In this document: positions 27,475 to 35,452 of the stretch, piece by piece | Numbering within the stretch: position 1 is the stretch's first letter | Layout: every line of letters starts with the position of its first letter | DNA from: Streptomyces fulvoviolaceus | Lineage (GTDB): Bacteria > Actinomycetota > Actinomycetes > Streptomycetales > Streptomycetaceae | DNA: 64,000 nucleotides | Direction of reading: 5' to 3' | NCBI RefSeq assembly: GCF_000718165.1 | Contig: NZ_JOEY01000029.1 | Coordinates: 62,001 to 126,000, forward strand | The notes under the pieces: model-generated | What the model saw: the letters and a program-made list of their open reading frames with translations, nothing else | Told to the model about the DNA's origin: nothing | The model's database searches: none | Translations under genes and position numbers: made by a program

Positions 27475-27930
27475 TTATGCCCTGGGTGCGCCCAGCTCGG
27501 GCAGCAGCGGCACGAACCGGTCCCAACGCGCGATGTCACACCCGTCGCTCCGGTCGAACCGCGCGTCGACGGGCCGCCCGGCCCACGTGCCCGTGACATG
27601 CGCGGTGGCGGGTCCGCCGTACTGCATCGTGCAGATGCTGTTATTCGGCACGGGGGCGAAGGTGTCCCGCCCCCACTGGGTGTTCCGGTCGAGCGCGGCA
27701 CAGGCACCGGAGACGTCGGGGTGGCTGCCGTGGCCGGGGTGACAGTCCAGCTCGTAGGTCCCGTCGGCGCCGGTGCCCGCGTCCTGGACGGTGACGGTGA
27801 GGTGGTCACTGCCGGTGTGGGCGGCGGCGGAGGGGGCGGCGGTGAGGACGAGGAGGGGGGCGAGCGGGGCGAGCGGGGCGAACCGCGCGAACCGGCCGAG
27901 CCGGGTGACGTACGACATGACCTGCAACAT
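27475..27930 (-). CDS. Subtilisin-inhibitor-like secreted protein
   Basis: The ~151-residue precursor has a signal peptide with repeated FAPLAPLAP hydrophobic units ending in AAPSAAA. The mature part follows the Streptomyces subtilisin inhibitor pattern: LTVTVQDAG, YELDCHPGHGSHPDVSGACAALD, the reactive-site loop ICTMQYGGP (predicted P1 Met, P1' Gln), and a final cysteine in SDGCDIARW. Four cysteines allow the two family disulfides. It would inhibit extracellular serine proteases. Two ATGs (27930 and 27918) are possible; neither has a strong ribosome site. Confidence 0.82.
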   Translation of the reverse strand: MLQVMSYVTRLGRFARFAPLAPLAPLLVLTAAPSAAAHTGSDHLTVTVQDAGTGADGTYELDCHPGHGSHPDVSGACAALDRNTQWGRDTFAPVPNNSICTMQYGGPATAHVTGTWAGRPVDARFDRSDGCDIARWDRFVPLLPELGAPRA

Positions 27931-28098
27931 GACCTGACTAACGCGGAGGACGGCCGGACGTTGCGAAACCGTCTCGTGCGCGCCGAACGACTTTGCCCTG
28001 CGGCCTGCCCGCCTAGTACCGTGGGAGGCGATTGGTGACACCGCGCTCGACTGTGTCATCATCTGCACGCACCACTCGCGCACGCGAGCGGTTGTGCT

Positions 28099-28189
28099 GG
28101 AGGCGTCGCCTAGTCCGGTCTATGGCGCCGCACTGCTAATGCGGTTTGGGACTTCAATCCCATCGAGGGTTCAAATCCCTCCGCCTCCG
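28099..28189 (+). tRNA. tRNA-Ser(GCU)
   Basis: The acceptor GGAGGCG pairs with CGCCTCC. The anticodon loop CTGCTAA has GCT at 28135-28137. A long variable arm and a T-loop GTTCAAATC make it a 91-nt class II serine tRNA. No CCA is encoded. Confidence 0.95.
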
Positions 28190-28200
28190 CGCGTGATCAC

Positions 28201-28231
28201 CGAAGCCCCGGTCCACCCGACCGGGGCTTCG
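28201..28231 (+). terminator. Terminator of tRNA-Ser(GCU)
   Basis: A perfect 13-bp stem (CGAAGCCCCGGTC with its complement) and a 5-nt loop begin 12 bp after the tRNA and end in CTTCGTCGTT. Confidence 0.85.
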
Positions 28232-28290
28232 TCGTTCAGGGTGCCCTGTAGGCATGTTTCCGCAGGTCACAAGCGGTATGGCAAACGGAT

Positions 28291-28319
28291 TTCACATGGC
28301 GGCGGCAGTCATGTAATGT
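28291..28319 (+). promoter_or_regulatory. Promoter of tRNA-Arg(ACG)
   Basis: TTCACA (28291-28296) and TAATGT (28314-28319) are separated by 17 bp, close to the vegetative consensus, about 58 bp before the tRNA 5' end. Confidence 0.6.
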
Positions 28320-28376
28320 TCTTCCTGTCGCCGCGAGCGGCCCGGACGGGCAAGGAACGGCGAGAAAACAAAACAA

Positions 28377-28449
28377 GCACTCGTAGCTTAACGGATAGAG
28401 CATCTGACTACGGATCAGAAGGTTGCAGGTTCGAATCCTGCCGAGTGCA
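28377..28449 (+). tRNA. tRNA-Arg(ACG)
   Basis: GCACTCG pairs with CGAGTGC. The D-arm is normal, the anticodon loop CTACGGA has ACG at 28410-28412, and the T-loop reads GTTCGAATC. The gene is 73 nt with no encoded CCA. Confidence 0.95.
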
Positions 28450-28457
28450 CATTGGTG

Positions 28458-28485
28458 AGAGGCCCCGGAGAGATCCGGGGCCTCT
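28458..28485 (+). terminator. Terminator of tRNA-Arg(ACG)
   Basis: A perfect 11-bp stem (AGAGGCCCCGG with its complement) and a 6-nt loop start 8 bp after the tRNA. A degraded second copy of its 3' half (CCGGGGCCTCTTGCG) recurs at about 28700-28715. Confidence 0.8.
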
Positions 28486-28523
28486 TGCGTTGTGGCGGAC
28501 GGGCGCTGTCAGGGTGTGGGCCG

Positions 28524-28655
28524 TCATCTTGTCGTTCGGATAGCGAGCTCGGTGAGCAGGGCGCGTGCCCGTTGTTCGATCCTGTCCCGGATGGGGCGGT
28601 TACCGCGTCGACGTTTTGGCCTGCCGGGTCCAAGTCCGCGAGCGGCTGCGGCTGC
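28524..28655 (-). pseudogene. Remnant of a low-molecular-weight phosphatase/arsenate reductase gene
   Basis: On the minus strand one frame reads PLADLDPAGQNVDAV. After a shift of one base, another reads PIRDRIEQRARALLTELAIRTTR and a stop. This is the typical C-terminal end of an ArsC/LMW-phosphatase protein (DPAGxxxxxVRxIRDxIExRVxALLxEL). Only about 43 codons remain and the catalytic N-terminal P-loop is gone. It lies directly beside tRNA-Arg, a common integration site. Confidence 0.5.
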
Positions 28656-28758
28656 CAGGGCTGACGTGCACACAGACAAGAGGCCCAGGAGAGGGGAGCT
28701 CCGGGGCCTCTTGCGTCGGGTTCTGGATGTGGTGGGGGTACGGCAGAGACGTACGGGG

Positions 28759-28962
28759 TCATGCGGCCATGGCCAGGTGGTGGAACGCCTCCGTGGTGCC
28801 GGGGTGGGCGATCTCGTCCAGGAGGTGGCGCCAGTCGGGGTCGGTGACGGCGGGGTGGGCCTGGTCCCAGGCGTTGAGGAGCGGGGCGAGGTCGTGGTCG
28901 CGGGGGGTCTCGGTGCGGGCGTCCATGGTGGTGCTTGTCTTCGAGGACTGCAGCGGCTTCAT
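28759..28962 (-). CDS. Small hypothetical protein
   Basis: The 67-residue protein has GGAAGG 6 nt before its ATG and normal codon bias. It is predicted to be mostly helical (DHDLAPLLNAWDQAHPAV, DWRHLLDEIAHPGTTEAFHHLAMAA). No family is recognised. It has no operon neighbour, being between an arsenate-reductase remnant and a MOSC gene. Confidence 0.5.
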   Translation of the reverse strand: MKPLQSSKTSTTMDARTETPRDHDLAPLLNAWDQAHPAVTDPDWRHLLDEIAHPGTTEAFHHLAMAA

Positions 28963-29122
28963 GGGAGTTCCTTCCGGAGGAGGGGGGGTGAACCTCGGGG
29001 ATCCGTTGTCCGTTGGGTACTACGATGCCGCCGGCCGCTTGCCGCAACCATGGCGCTCCCCACCCATTCGCGGGTGTAGGTGGCTGCACCCCGGGTGGGT
29101 TGCTCTCCCCCCTCCCGGAGCG

Positions 29123-29665
29123 TCAGACCCGGTCCAGGGGCCGGTGCGGGCCGCTGGGAAGCTCCGTCTTGATCGTGTCGCCGGGGCGGATCTCGCCGCC
29201 TTCCTTCACGATGCTCATGATTCCGGCCTTGCGGACGAGGTTGCCGGACTCGTCCCGCCGGACGACCTGTTTCAGGAGACCGGTCTGGAAGGCGTCGATC
29301 TGGAGGCACGGGTTGCGCAGCCCGGTCACCTCCAGGACTGCGTCCGGGCCTATGCGGAGGAGGGTGCCGACCGGGAGGGCGAGGAGGTCGATGCCTCGGG
29401 TGGTGATGTTCTCGCCGAGTTGGCCCGGGGTGACCTCGAAGCCCTGCAGGCCCACCTCGGTGAAGAGCTCCTCGTGGATGAGGTGGACCTGCCGGAGGTT
29501 CGGCTGGGTGGGGTCCTGGGCGACGCGGGAGCGGTGCTTGACCGTGACGCCGGCGTGGATGTCGCCCTCCACGCCGAGGCCGGCGAGCAGCGTGATGCTG
29601 TCCCGGTTCGGCTTGGTGAAGGAGTACTCGCCGTTGCTGCTGACCGCGGTGACTGTCCCGCTCAT
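29123..29665 (-). CDS. MOSC domain protein
   Basis: The 180-residue protein has the beta-barrel MOSC (molybdenum cofactor sulfurase C-terminal) pattern: LGVEGDIHAG, HLIHEELF, TPGQLGENITTRGIDLLALPVGTLLRIG, and the conserved Cys in LRNPCLQID. It has no N-terminal MOSC_N domain, so it resembles the short stand-alone type thought to carry activated sulfur. Cytosolic. No molybdoenzyme gene is adjacent. Confidence 0.88.
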   Translation of the reverse strand: MSGTVTAVSSNGEYSFTKPNRDSITLLAGLGVEGDIHAGVTVKHRSRVAQDPTQPNLRQVHLIHEELFTEVGLQGFEVTPGQLGENITTRGIDLLALPVGTLLRIGPDAVLEVTGLRNPCLQIDAFQTGLLKQVVRRDESGNLVRKAGIMSIVKEGGEIRPGDTIKTELPSGPHRPLDRV

Positions 29666-29723
29666 GCCGTGGAACCCCCGTCCTTCGACAACACAGATCT
29701 GTTTCGAGCCTAGCCCTCAGCTG

Positions 29724-30329
29724 CTAGAGAGCAGGAAGGGATTCCCAACGGCGGCGCGCGCGGCGGTGGTCGAGCCAGAAGACGTAGTCGCGCAGGTACC
29801 GCTCCAGTCCGCCGTCGTCGATATGGGCCACGAAGTCCCGGTGGCCCTGGGCGGCGTCCTGGTAGTGGCCCCGGTACTCCGCCGTGCCGTTGAAGCCCCA
29901 GTCGCGGTGCGTGTCGGCGCCCCAGTCGGCCGCGATGGCCAGCGCCCACTCGCGGACCCGGCCGCGGTCGCGCCACCATGCGCGGACGGTGTCGGCGGTC
30001 CAGTGGTCGTCGCCGTCCCAGCCGTATCCCTCGTACAACTCCATGGTGGCCGCGGAGACCAACGCCTCGGTCTCCGTCTCGTTCGCGGGCTGGCGGTAGA
30101 CGAACTCCGACCCGAATCCGCCGCCCAGGTCGTCGTCGTAGCAGATGTGGTGCGGGGCGTCGTCGCGGCCCAGCATCATGGAGTCGGTGGCGGCGCCGTA
30201 GAAGGGGCCGGGGACGTTGCGCCAGTTCCTTTCCGTCCATACGCCGGAGAAGACGGGCCTTGTCGGAGACGTGGCGGTGACGAGGCGGCGGGCCGTGGGG
30301 AGCGGGTCCCAGTAGGGGTGGCGCGGCAC
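29724..30329 (-). CDS. Conserved hypothetical protein
   Basis: The 201-residue protein starts at a GTG two bases after the stop of the VOC gene, so translation is likely coupled. It is rich in Trp, Asp and Tyr (GVWTERNWRNVPGPFYG, HHICYDDDLGGGFGSEFVYR, WTADTVRAWWRDRG). The family is unfamiliar; the many aromatics and acids suggest a compact helical protein. Confidence 0.65.
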   Translation of the reverse strand: MPRHPYWDPLPTARRLVTATSPTRPVFSGVWTERNWRNVPGPFYGAATDSMMLGRDDAPHHICYDDDLGGGFGSEFVYRQPANETETEALVSAATMELYEGYGWDGDDHWTADTVRAWWRDRGRVREWALAIAADWGADTHRDWGFNGTAEYRGHYQDAAQGHRDFVAHIDDGGLERYLRDYVFWLDHRRARRRWESLPAL

Positions 30330-30331
30330 GT

Positions 30332-30730
30332 TCAGTGGTCCACGTCCTGTGGATACCAGCGCAGTTCTACGGTGTTGCCGTCCGGGTCCTGCACGTAGAC
30401 CGACTGGGCCTCGCCTCGGGCGCCGAAGCGGCCGACCGGGCCTTCGAGCACGGTGAAGGTGCCGGAGGCGATGACCTCGTGCCAGTCGAGTGGCTCGACG
30501 ACCAGGCAGATGTGGTCGACGTTCGACTCGGAGCGGGGGCGGTCGAGCAGGTCGATGATCGTGGTGGGCGTGACCCGCACGGACGGGAACGACACCTTGC
30601 CGGCCCGCCACTCGTCCACACGGACGGGCTCCAGGCCGAGGGGGCCGCAGTAGAACTCCAGGGCGCGTTCGACGTCCTGGACGTTGAGGACGAGGTGGTC
30701 GAAGTCCTTGACTCGCAGGTGGGGTGACAT
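30332..30730 (-). CDS. VOC (glyoxalase/bleomycin resistance) family protein
   Basis: The 132-residue protein has two beta-alpha-beta-beta-beta modules (VKDFDHLVLNVQDVERALEFYCGPLGL and NVDHICLVVE...VQDPDGNTVELRWY). His in DFDH, His in VDHI and Glu in VELRWY are the expected metal ligands. The family includes dioxygenases, isomerases and drug-binding proteins; the substrate is not predictable. It is the first gene of a two-gene minus-strand unit divergent from a GntR regulator. Confidence 0.85.
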   Translation of the reverse strand: MSPHLRVKDFDHLVLNVQDVERALEFYCGPLGLEPVRVDEWRAGKVSFPSVRVTPTTIIDLLDRPRSESNVDHICLVVEPLDWHEVIASGTFTVLEGPVGRFGARGEAQSVYVQDPDGNTVELRWYPQDVDH

Positions 30731-30811
30731 GGGGCTAGCTTCCTACGGCTCGGGGACGGAGGACGGCACCGGAGGGGTTTGTTCGGCTCGGGTGGGCGGT
30801 ACGAGCGCGGT

Positions 30812-31672
30812 GTGAGTCGAGGGAACGGTGGCGGCAGGGAGCTTGAGCGCGTCCTGGGCGAGCTGCGGGCTCGTATTGGAGACGGCCGATATCCGCTGAA
30901 CGGGATCCTGCCGAGCCAGCGTGAGCTTGCCGCGGAGTTCGATGTGTCCAGAGACACCGTCCAGCGGGTGCTCGGAGAGCTGAAGGCCGAAGGGTTGATC
31001 GCGATCCGTCAGGGGGTCGGCGCGCGGGTGATCGGGGCGCGGGGGGTGCCTGAGCTGGGGAGCAGCGCGGAGCACGACCGCATCGTGACGCTCGGGACGG
31101 TCATCTGTCGCGCCTTCGAGCGGGCGGAAGTGACCATGGACGTCTTCTCGCTGACGACGGAAGCCCTGGACGGGCACCTTCGGCTTCAGGCGGAGCGGAT
31201 CCTTGCTCAGGAGATCGCTCCCCAGCGCATCGCCATACGGCTGCTGCTTCCCTCCGAGTCGCTTGAGACGCCGTACTGGCGGACCGAGGACGGTGCTCAC
31301 GACGATGGCCTCAGAGAGCGGATGCTGGGTGTCACGCGTCGGCACACCGCAGCGCTGCGTACTTTGCTGAGTGAGCTGGATGCCAGGGGACTTGTGCCCG
31401 AGGTGGACGTGGAGATCCGGCACGTACACATTGTGCCGATGTTCAAGCTGTACCTGGTCAACGGCGTTGAGGCGCTGTACGGCCCCTATCAGGTTCCCCA
31501 GCGGTCCATCGTGCTGGACGACGGCCGGGAGATCGAGGCGACTGACGTGTTCGGCCCGGGCGCAGGGCTCACGCTCCACGTCAAGGACCATCAACCCGAC
31601 TCCCAGGGAACCGTGTTCGTGCAGAGCATGCAGGCGTGGTTCGACTCCATCTGGGAGGTCCTTGCGCGCTGA
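30812..31672 (+). CDS. GntR-family transcriptional regulator
   Basis: The winged helix (LRARIGDGRYPLNGILPSQRELAAEFDVSRDTVQRVLGELKAEGLI) is at the N-terminus. The remaining ~200 residues are not a recognised UTRA or FCD ligand domain; they carry RIAIRLLLPSESLETPYW and VEIRHVHIVPMFKLYLVNG. The whole is about 286 residues from the GTG at 30812. An in-frame TTG at 30779, abutting GGAGGGG, is an alternative. It is divergent from the VOC gene and may control it. Confidence 0.82.
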   Translation: MSRGNGGGRELERVLGELRARIGDGRYPLNGILPSQRELAAEFDVSRDTVQRVLGELKAEGLIAIRQGVGARVIGARGVPELGSSAEHDRIVTLGTVICRAFERAEVTMDVFSLTTEALDGHLRLQAERILAQEIAPQRIAIRLLLPSESLETPYWRTEDGAHDDGLRERMLGVTRRHTAALRTLLSELDARGLVPEVDVEIRHVHIVPMFKLYLVNGVEALYGPYQVPQRSIVLDDGREIEATDVFGPGAGLTLHVKDHQPDSQGTVFVQSMQAWFDSIWEVLAR

Positions 31673-31683
31673 CTGCTCCTCGA

Positions 31684-32295
31684 TCAGCAGGCTGCGCCCA
31701 CCACCGGCCGGGTCAGCAGGGGAGAGTCGAGCCAAGTGGTGGGCGTGGCCGTTGCCGTCGTCGGGGAAAGGGGGGTCGTCGGTGTCGTCTCGGTGGACGT
31801 CGTGTTCGGGGTGGTCGGCGTCGTGCGGTTCTTGCGGCTGCCCGCGAACACGAACATCCGCAGGACCAGGAAGCGGCCTATGCCGGCCAGGCCCGACGCG
31901 CTGAGGTAGACCGCCTGTTCCGTGAGCATGCTGGGCGAGGACTGGACCGCGTGGAGGATGAACATCGCGGCGCAGGTCACGACGTAGGCGGCGGTGGCCG
32001 AGCCCGCGGACTGGAGGTGTCGGCGCAGGCCGGGGCGGCGGCCGGTGCCGAAGGTGAAGAGGGCGTGCAGCTCGGTGCACAGGATGGTGGAGGCGACGGT
32101 GATCACCGCGTTCGCGACCGCCCAGGGCATCGCCAGCGCCACCAACGGTACGGCGGCGCTGGAGAGGACGCCGACACCGCCACCGCAGATGACGAAGCGG
32201 ATGAAGGAGGCGACCGGCCCCGGGGCCGCACCGTCCGTGCGTCGCGTCTCGCGAGCCGGCTGCGGCTGCGGCTTCGACGTGAGGAGCGACTCCAT
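31684..32295 (-). CDS. GtrA-like membrane protein
   Basis: The 203-residue protein has four hydrophobic segments (FIRFVICGGGVGVLSSAAVPLVALAM, AVANAVITVASTILC, ATAAYVVTCAAMFIL, LAGIGRFLVLRMFVF) in the GtrA pattern, then a Thr/Pro-rich tail. GtrA proteins are thought to help move polyprenyl-linked sugars across the membrane. The glycosyltransferase at 37083-38603 ends in the same kind of domain. GGAAGGAAA precedes the ATG. Direct repeats of response-regulator type lie upstream (32354-32381). Confidence 0.75.
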   Translation of the reverse strand: MESLLTSKPQPQPARETRRTDGAAPGPVASFIRFVICGGGVGVLSSAAVPLVALAMPWAVANAVITVASTILCTELHALFTFGTGRRPGLRRHLQSAGSATAAYVVTCAAMFILHAVQSSPSMLTEQAVYLSASGLAGIGRFLVLRMFVFAGSRKNRTTPTTPNTTSTETTPTTPLSPTTATATPTTWLDSPLLTRPVVGAAC

Positions 32296-32353
32296 GGTGG
32301 TTTCCTTCCGGGCGGTCTCGAACTTCTTGGATCCAGAGCTGACACCGACCGAG

Positions 32354-32381
32354 CTTCAGTGGGGCTTCAGTCGAACTTCAG
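32354..32381. promoter_or_regulatory. Three 11-bp-phased direct repeats upstream of the GtrA gene
   Basis: CTTCAGT, CTTCAGT and CTTCAGC begin at 32354, 32365 and 32376, exactly 11 bp apart. Head-to-tail heptamers at one-helical-turn spacing are the classic target of OmpR/PhoB-family response regulators. They lie about 60-90 bp upstream of the minus-strand GtrA gene. Confidence 0.55.
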
Positions 32382-32538
32382 CCGGGATCAGCTCCCGGAT
32401 CAGCCGAGATCAACGATGCCGTCGGGCGGGCCGCGGAACGATGGAGCGCCCTCCCGAAACCGAGGTAGGGCTGGCTACACCCTCAAGGGGTGGGTCACCC
32501 CCGAGGACAGGCCGGCGACGCCGGGGACAATCGCTTCC

Positions 32539-33146
32539 GTGGAGGCGGCGGAGCGGTTCGTGAACGCGGCGGGGGACGGCGAACCGGCCGTCGTGGAACG
32601 GATGTTGGGGGACGGCGTCGACGCCGACGCGGACGACATCCACCGGCGTACGGCCCTGGCGGCGGCCGTGCGCGCGGGGCACGCCGGGGTGGTGGGCCCG
32701 CTCCTCGACGCGGGGCGGATCCGCGGCAGCGGGTGGGCGAGTACGGGGAGATGACCTCGTTGTCCTGCGCGGCGCTCCACGGGCACACCGGGGTTCTCGA
32801 AGCCCTCCTCGACCGTGGCGTCCACCCGGACGAGCGGGACCGGCTGCGTCAGGTGCCCCTGGTGCCGGCGGCGACCGGGACGGCGGAGGGGCAACCGGCC
32901 GCCGTGGAACTGCTGTTGGACCGTGGGGCCGACCTCGAGGCGGAGCTGAACCGCGGGACCGCGCTGGAGTGGGCGGCCTGTTTCGGGTACGGGGGAATGG
33001 TGCGGTACCTGGTGGGGCGGGGGGCCGTCGTACGGCCCACGCTCCTCCCCCACCTCCGCCGGCATGCCGAGGAGCGTGTCGGGCGTCGGCAGGCGTACGG
33101 GGACATCGCCGCCGTACTGCAGACAGCGGCCGGCTCCGGGAGCTGA
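32539..33146 (+). pseudogene. Ankyrin-repeat protein gene with a frameshift
   Basis: The first frame gives VEAAERFVNAAGDGEPAVV and AALAAAVRAGHAGVVGPLLDAG-like ankyrin units. The reading then shifts at the G-run near 32711-32715. The second frame continues with ADPRQRVGEYGEMTSLSCAA, HGHTGVLEALLDRGVHPD and AAVELLLDRGADLEAELNRG. Restoring one G makes a continuous run of about five ankyrin repeats. This may be a true inactivation, a phase-variable tract or a base-calling error. Ankyrin repeats mediate protein binding. Confidence 0.65.
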
Positions 33147-33185
33147 AGCCGCCGTTGTCAGTGGTGCCCTCTAATCTCGTGAGGG

Positions 33186-34061
33186 ATGGCACAGGCGTGG
33201 AAGTGCTCGGGGCTGCGATGGTCGGCGGACGGCCCCGTGCTGGTGTGGGACGGCGGGCGGCGCAGTGCGCTGACCTGGGGGAAGCGGGTGGCCTTCGGGG
33301 TCGCGGAAGGGGGTGTGCGGACGTGTGTGGGAGCGCGGGGGCATGCGTGTCCGGTGCGGGCGGCGGTGTCGGGGCGGAGCACGGGGGCGCGGTGCGAGGA
33401 GTGCGGGCGGCTGGACCGGGCGCACTCCGTGGCCGCGGACACGATCGCGGACGATCCTCGGCCCTACCGCGTATATCTGGCGTGGTTCGGGCCGGGGATG
33501 GTGAAAGTCGGGATCACCGCCGAAGAGCGGGGTTCCGCCCGGCTGCTTGAACAGGGCGCCGTCTGCTTCACCTGGCTCGGCACCGGCCCCCTCATGGCCG
33601 CGCGCCGCACCGAGGAGCTGCTGCGGGCCGCCCTCGGGGTGCCCGACCGGATTCCCTACGGCGACAAGCGGGCGGTGCGGTCCGCGTTGCCGGCGTCGGC
33701 GGCGGAGCGGGCGGCCGAGATCGCGGAATTGCATGAGCGGGCGGTGGCACTGGGCAGGTGGCCCGAGTCGCTGGAGCAGGCGCCGTACGGACCGGTCGAT
33801 CACGTCGAGGTCTTCGGGCTCGCCGGGCTGCCCACCGCCGTCGGCGCGGTGAGCGAGCTCGTCGCGGGCGGTGCGGTCGGGGGACGACTGGTGGCGGCCG
33901 CGGGGCCCGACCTGCACCTGGAGACGGACGGCAAGGGGGTCGTCGTACTGGACACACGGTTGATGACCGGGTGGGAGCTGGTTCCTGCCGGCAACGCCGA
34001 AATCTCCGTGCCCATACGGGAGTTCAAGGGGGCGACAGGGGTCCAGGACGGGTTGTTCTGA
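33186..34061 (+). CDS. DUF2797 family protein
   Basis: The 291-residue protein has a Cys-rich N-terminal part (RTCVGARGHACPV, ARCEECGRLDR), consistent with a zinc site. It then reads YRVYLAWFGPGMVKVGITAEERGSARLLEQGA, which resembles the GIY-YIG-like core of this family. A nucleic-acid function is suspected but not established. No partner gene is adjacent. Length is typical. Confidence 0.8.
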   Translation: MAQAWKCSGLRWSADGPVLVWDGGRRSALTWGKRVAFGVAEGGVRTCVGARGHACPVRAAVSGRSTGARCEECGRLDRAHSVAADTIADDPRPYRVYLAWFGPGMVKVGITAEERGSARLLEQGAVCFTWLGTGPLMAARRTEELLRAALGVPDRIPYGDKRAVRSALPASAAERAAEIAELHERAVALGRWPESLEQAPYGPVDHVEVFGLAGLPTAVGAVSELVAGGAVGGRLVAAAGPDLHLETDGKGVVVLDTRLMTGWELVPAGNAEISVPIREFKGATGVQDGLF

Positions 34062-34163
34062 TGCACCGGACGGAGGGGGAACGGTCAAGAGTTGGATCCC
34101 TTAAGGATCCCTTTCGGTAAGTGGTCTGGACGGTGTGTGGCTGCTGAGTCGATCGTGGGTGAC

Positions 34164-34547
34164 ATGAGTGATCGCCGTATCGCACCTGTCGCCGCCCATG
34201 AACCTCCGTACTACGCCGTCGTCTTCACCTCCGTGCGCGCCGAGCACGACGAGGGAGACGGCGGAGACGACGGAGACGACGGGTACGCCGACACCGCCGC
34301 GCGCATGGGGGAGCTCGTGCAGCGGATCCCCGGGTTTCTCGGTGAGGACTCGGCGCGTACGCCCGGTGGGCTGTCCGTCACCATCGCCTACTTCCGGGAC
34401 CTGGCCGGGATAGAGGCGTGGCGGGGGGACGCGGAGCACCGGGCTGCCAAGGCGTACGGGCGGGAGCACTGGTACGAGCGGTACTCGCTGCACATCGCCA
34501 AGGTGGAGCACAGTCGCAGCTATGAGCGTGCGGAGGCCGGGCCGTGA
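34164..34547 (+). CDS. Antibiotic biosynthesis monooxygenase (ABM) domain protein
   Basis: The 127-residue protein folds as a ferredoxin-like ABM: YYAVVFTSVRAE, ARMGELVQRIPGFLGEDSA, VTIAYFRDLAGIEAWRGDAEHRAA and WYERYSLHIAKVEHSR. Small members act as cofactorless oxygenases or haem-binding proteins. An unusual Asp/Gly-rich insertion (DEGDGGDDGDDG) lies after the first strand. The ribosome site is weak. Confidence 0.82.
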   Translation: MSDRRIAPVAAHEPPYYAVVFTSVRAEHDEGDGGDDGDDGYADTAARMGELVQRIPGFLGEDSARTPGGLSVTIAYFRDLAGIEAWRGDAEHRAAKAYGREHWYERYSLHIAKVEHSRSYERAEAGP

Positions 34548-34699
34548 GTCGACCCAGGGCCCGACCCAGGGCCCGACCTGCTCGGACGTCCCGTCCGTCC
34601 CACCGAACAAGGAGTTCCCCAGGGACTCCCTGAGAGTCTCCTGTGCGTTTCTCAGGAAAATCACAGATTTCCGAAAGGGTGTTCTCAGGGGACCCCGAC

Positions 34700-35452
34700 A
34701 TGGTGTTCACCATGACCACGACCTCGCCCCAGGGGCGCACCGAACTGCTGAGGCCGGACGGGAGCCCCGTCCGCGTGCTTGTGGTGGACGACGAGCTGTC
34801 GATCACCGAACTGCTGTCCATGGCCCTCCGCTATGAGGGCTGGCAGATCCGTAGCGCGGGGGACGGCCAGGGTGCCGTCCAGACCGCGCGTGAGTTCCGG
34901 CCCGACGCCGTCGTCCTGGACATGATGCTGCCCGACATGGACGGTCTCGCCGTCCTGGGTCGGCTGCGCCGTGACCTCCCGGACGTCCCCGTCCTCTTCC
35001 TCACCGCCAAGGACGCCGTCGAGGACCGTATCGCCGGCCTCACCGCCGGTGGCGACGACTACGTCACCAAGCCGTTCAGCCTCGAGGAAGTCGTCGCGCG
35101 ACTGCGCGGGCTCATCCGCCGCTCCGGTGCCGCCGACCGCCGCTCCGACTCCGTGCTCGTCGTCGGTGACCTCACTCTCGACGAGGACAGCCACGAGGTC
35201 TCGCGGGCCGGGGAGGGCATCCACCTCACCGCGACCGAGTTTGAGCTTCTGCGCTTCCTCATGCGTAATCCTCGGCGAGTGCTCAGCAAGGCTCAGATCC
35301 TCGACCGCGTGTGGTCGTACGACTTCGGAGGGCAGGCCAATGTCGTCGAGCTCTACATCTCGTACCTGCGCCGCAAGATCGACGCGGGTCGTGAGCCGAT
35401 GATCCACACCCGGCGTGGTGCCGGCTACCTGATCAAGCCCGCGGCCTCATGA
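34700..35452 (+). CDS. OmpR-family response regulator
   Basis: The 250-residue protein has a receiver (VRVLVVDDELS, phospho-Asp in VVLDMMLPDMDG, Lys in YVTKPF) and a winged-helix DNA-binding domain (HLTATEFELLRFLMRNPRRVLSKAQILDRVW, VELYISYLRRKID). It overlaps the sensor kinase gene by 4 bp. It resembles the mycobacterial TrcR/TcrA group. Two TTCTCAGG-like elements 33 bp apart (near 34649 and 34682) lie upstream and could be autoregulatory. Confidence 0.93.
   Translation: MVFTMTTTSPQGRTELLRPDGSPVRVLVVDDELSITELLSMALRYEGWQIRSAGDGQGAVQTAREFRPDAVVLDMMLPDMDGLAVLGRLRRDLPDVPVLFLTAKDAVEDRIAGLTAGGDDYVTKPFSLEEVVARLRGLIRRSGAADRRSDSVLVVGDLTLDEDSHEVSRAGEGIHLTATEFELLRFLMRNPRRVLSKAQILDRVWSYDFGGQANVVELYISYLRRKIDAGREPMIHTRRGAGYLIKPAAS

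Noticed and set aside
28094..28543. Open frame across the tRNA-Ser and tRNA-Arg genes
   Set aside because: It is translated from tRNA sequence and terminators.
28377..28760. A prophage or integrative element inserted at tRNA-Arg
   Set aside because: No integrase, no duplicated tRNA 3' end, and no phage genes were seen. Only a small gene remnant supports past insertion.
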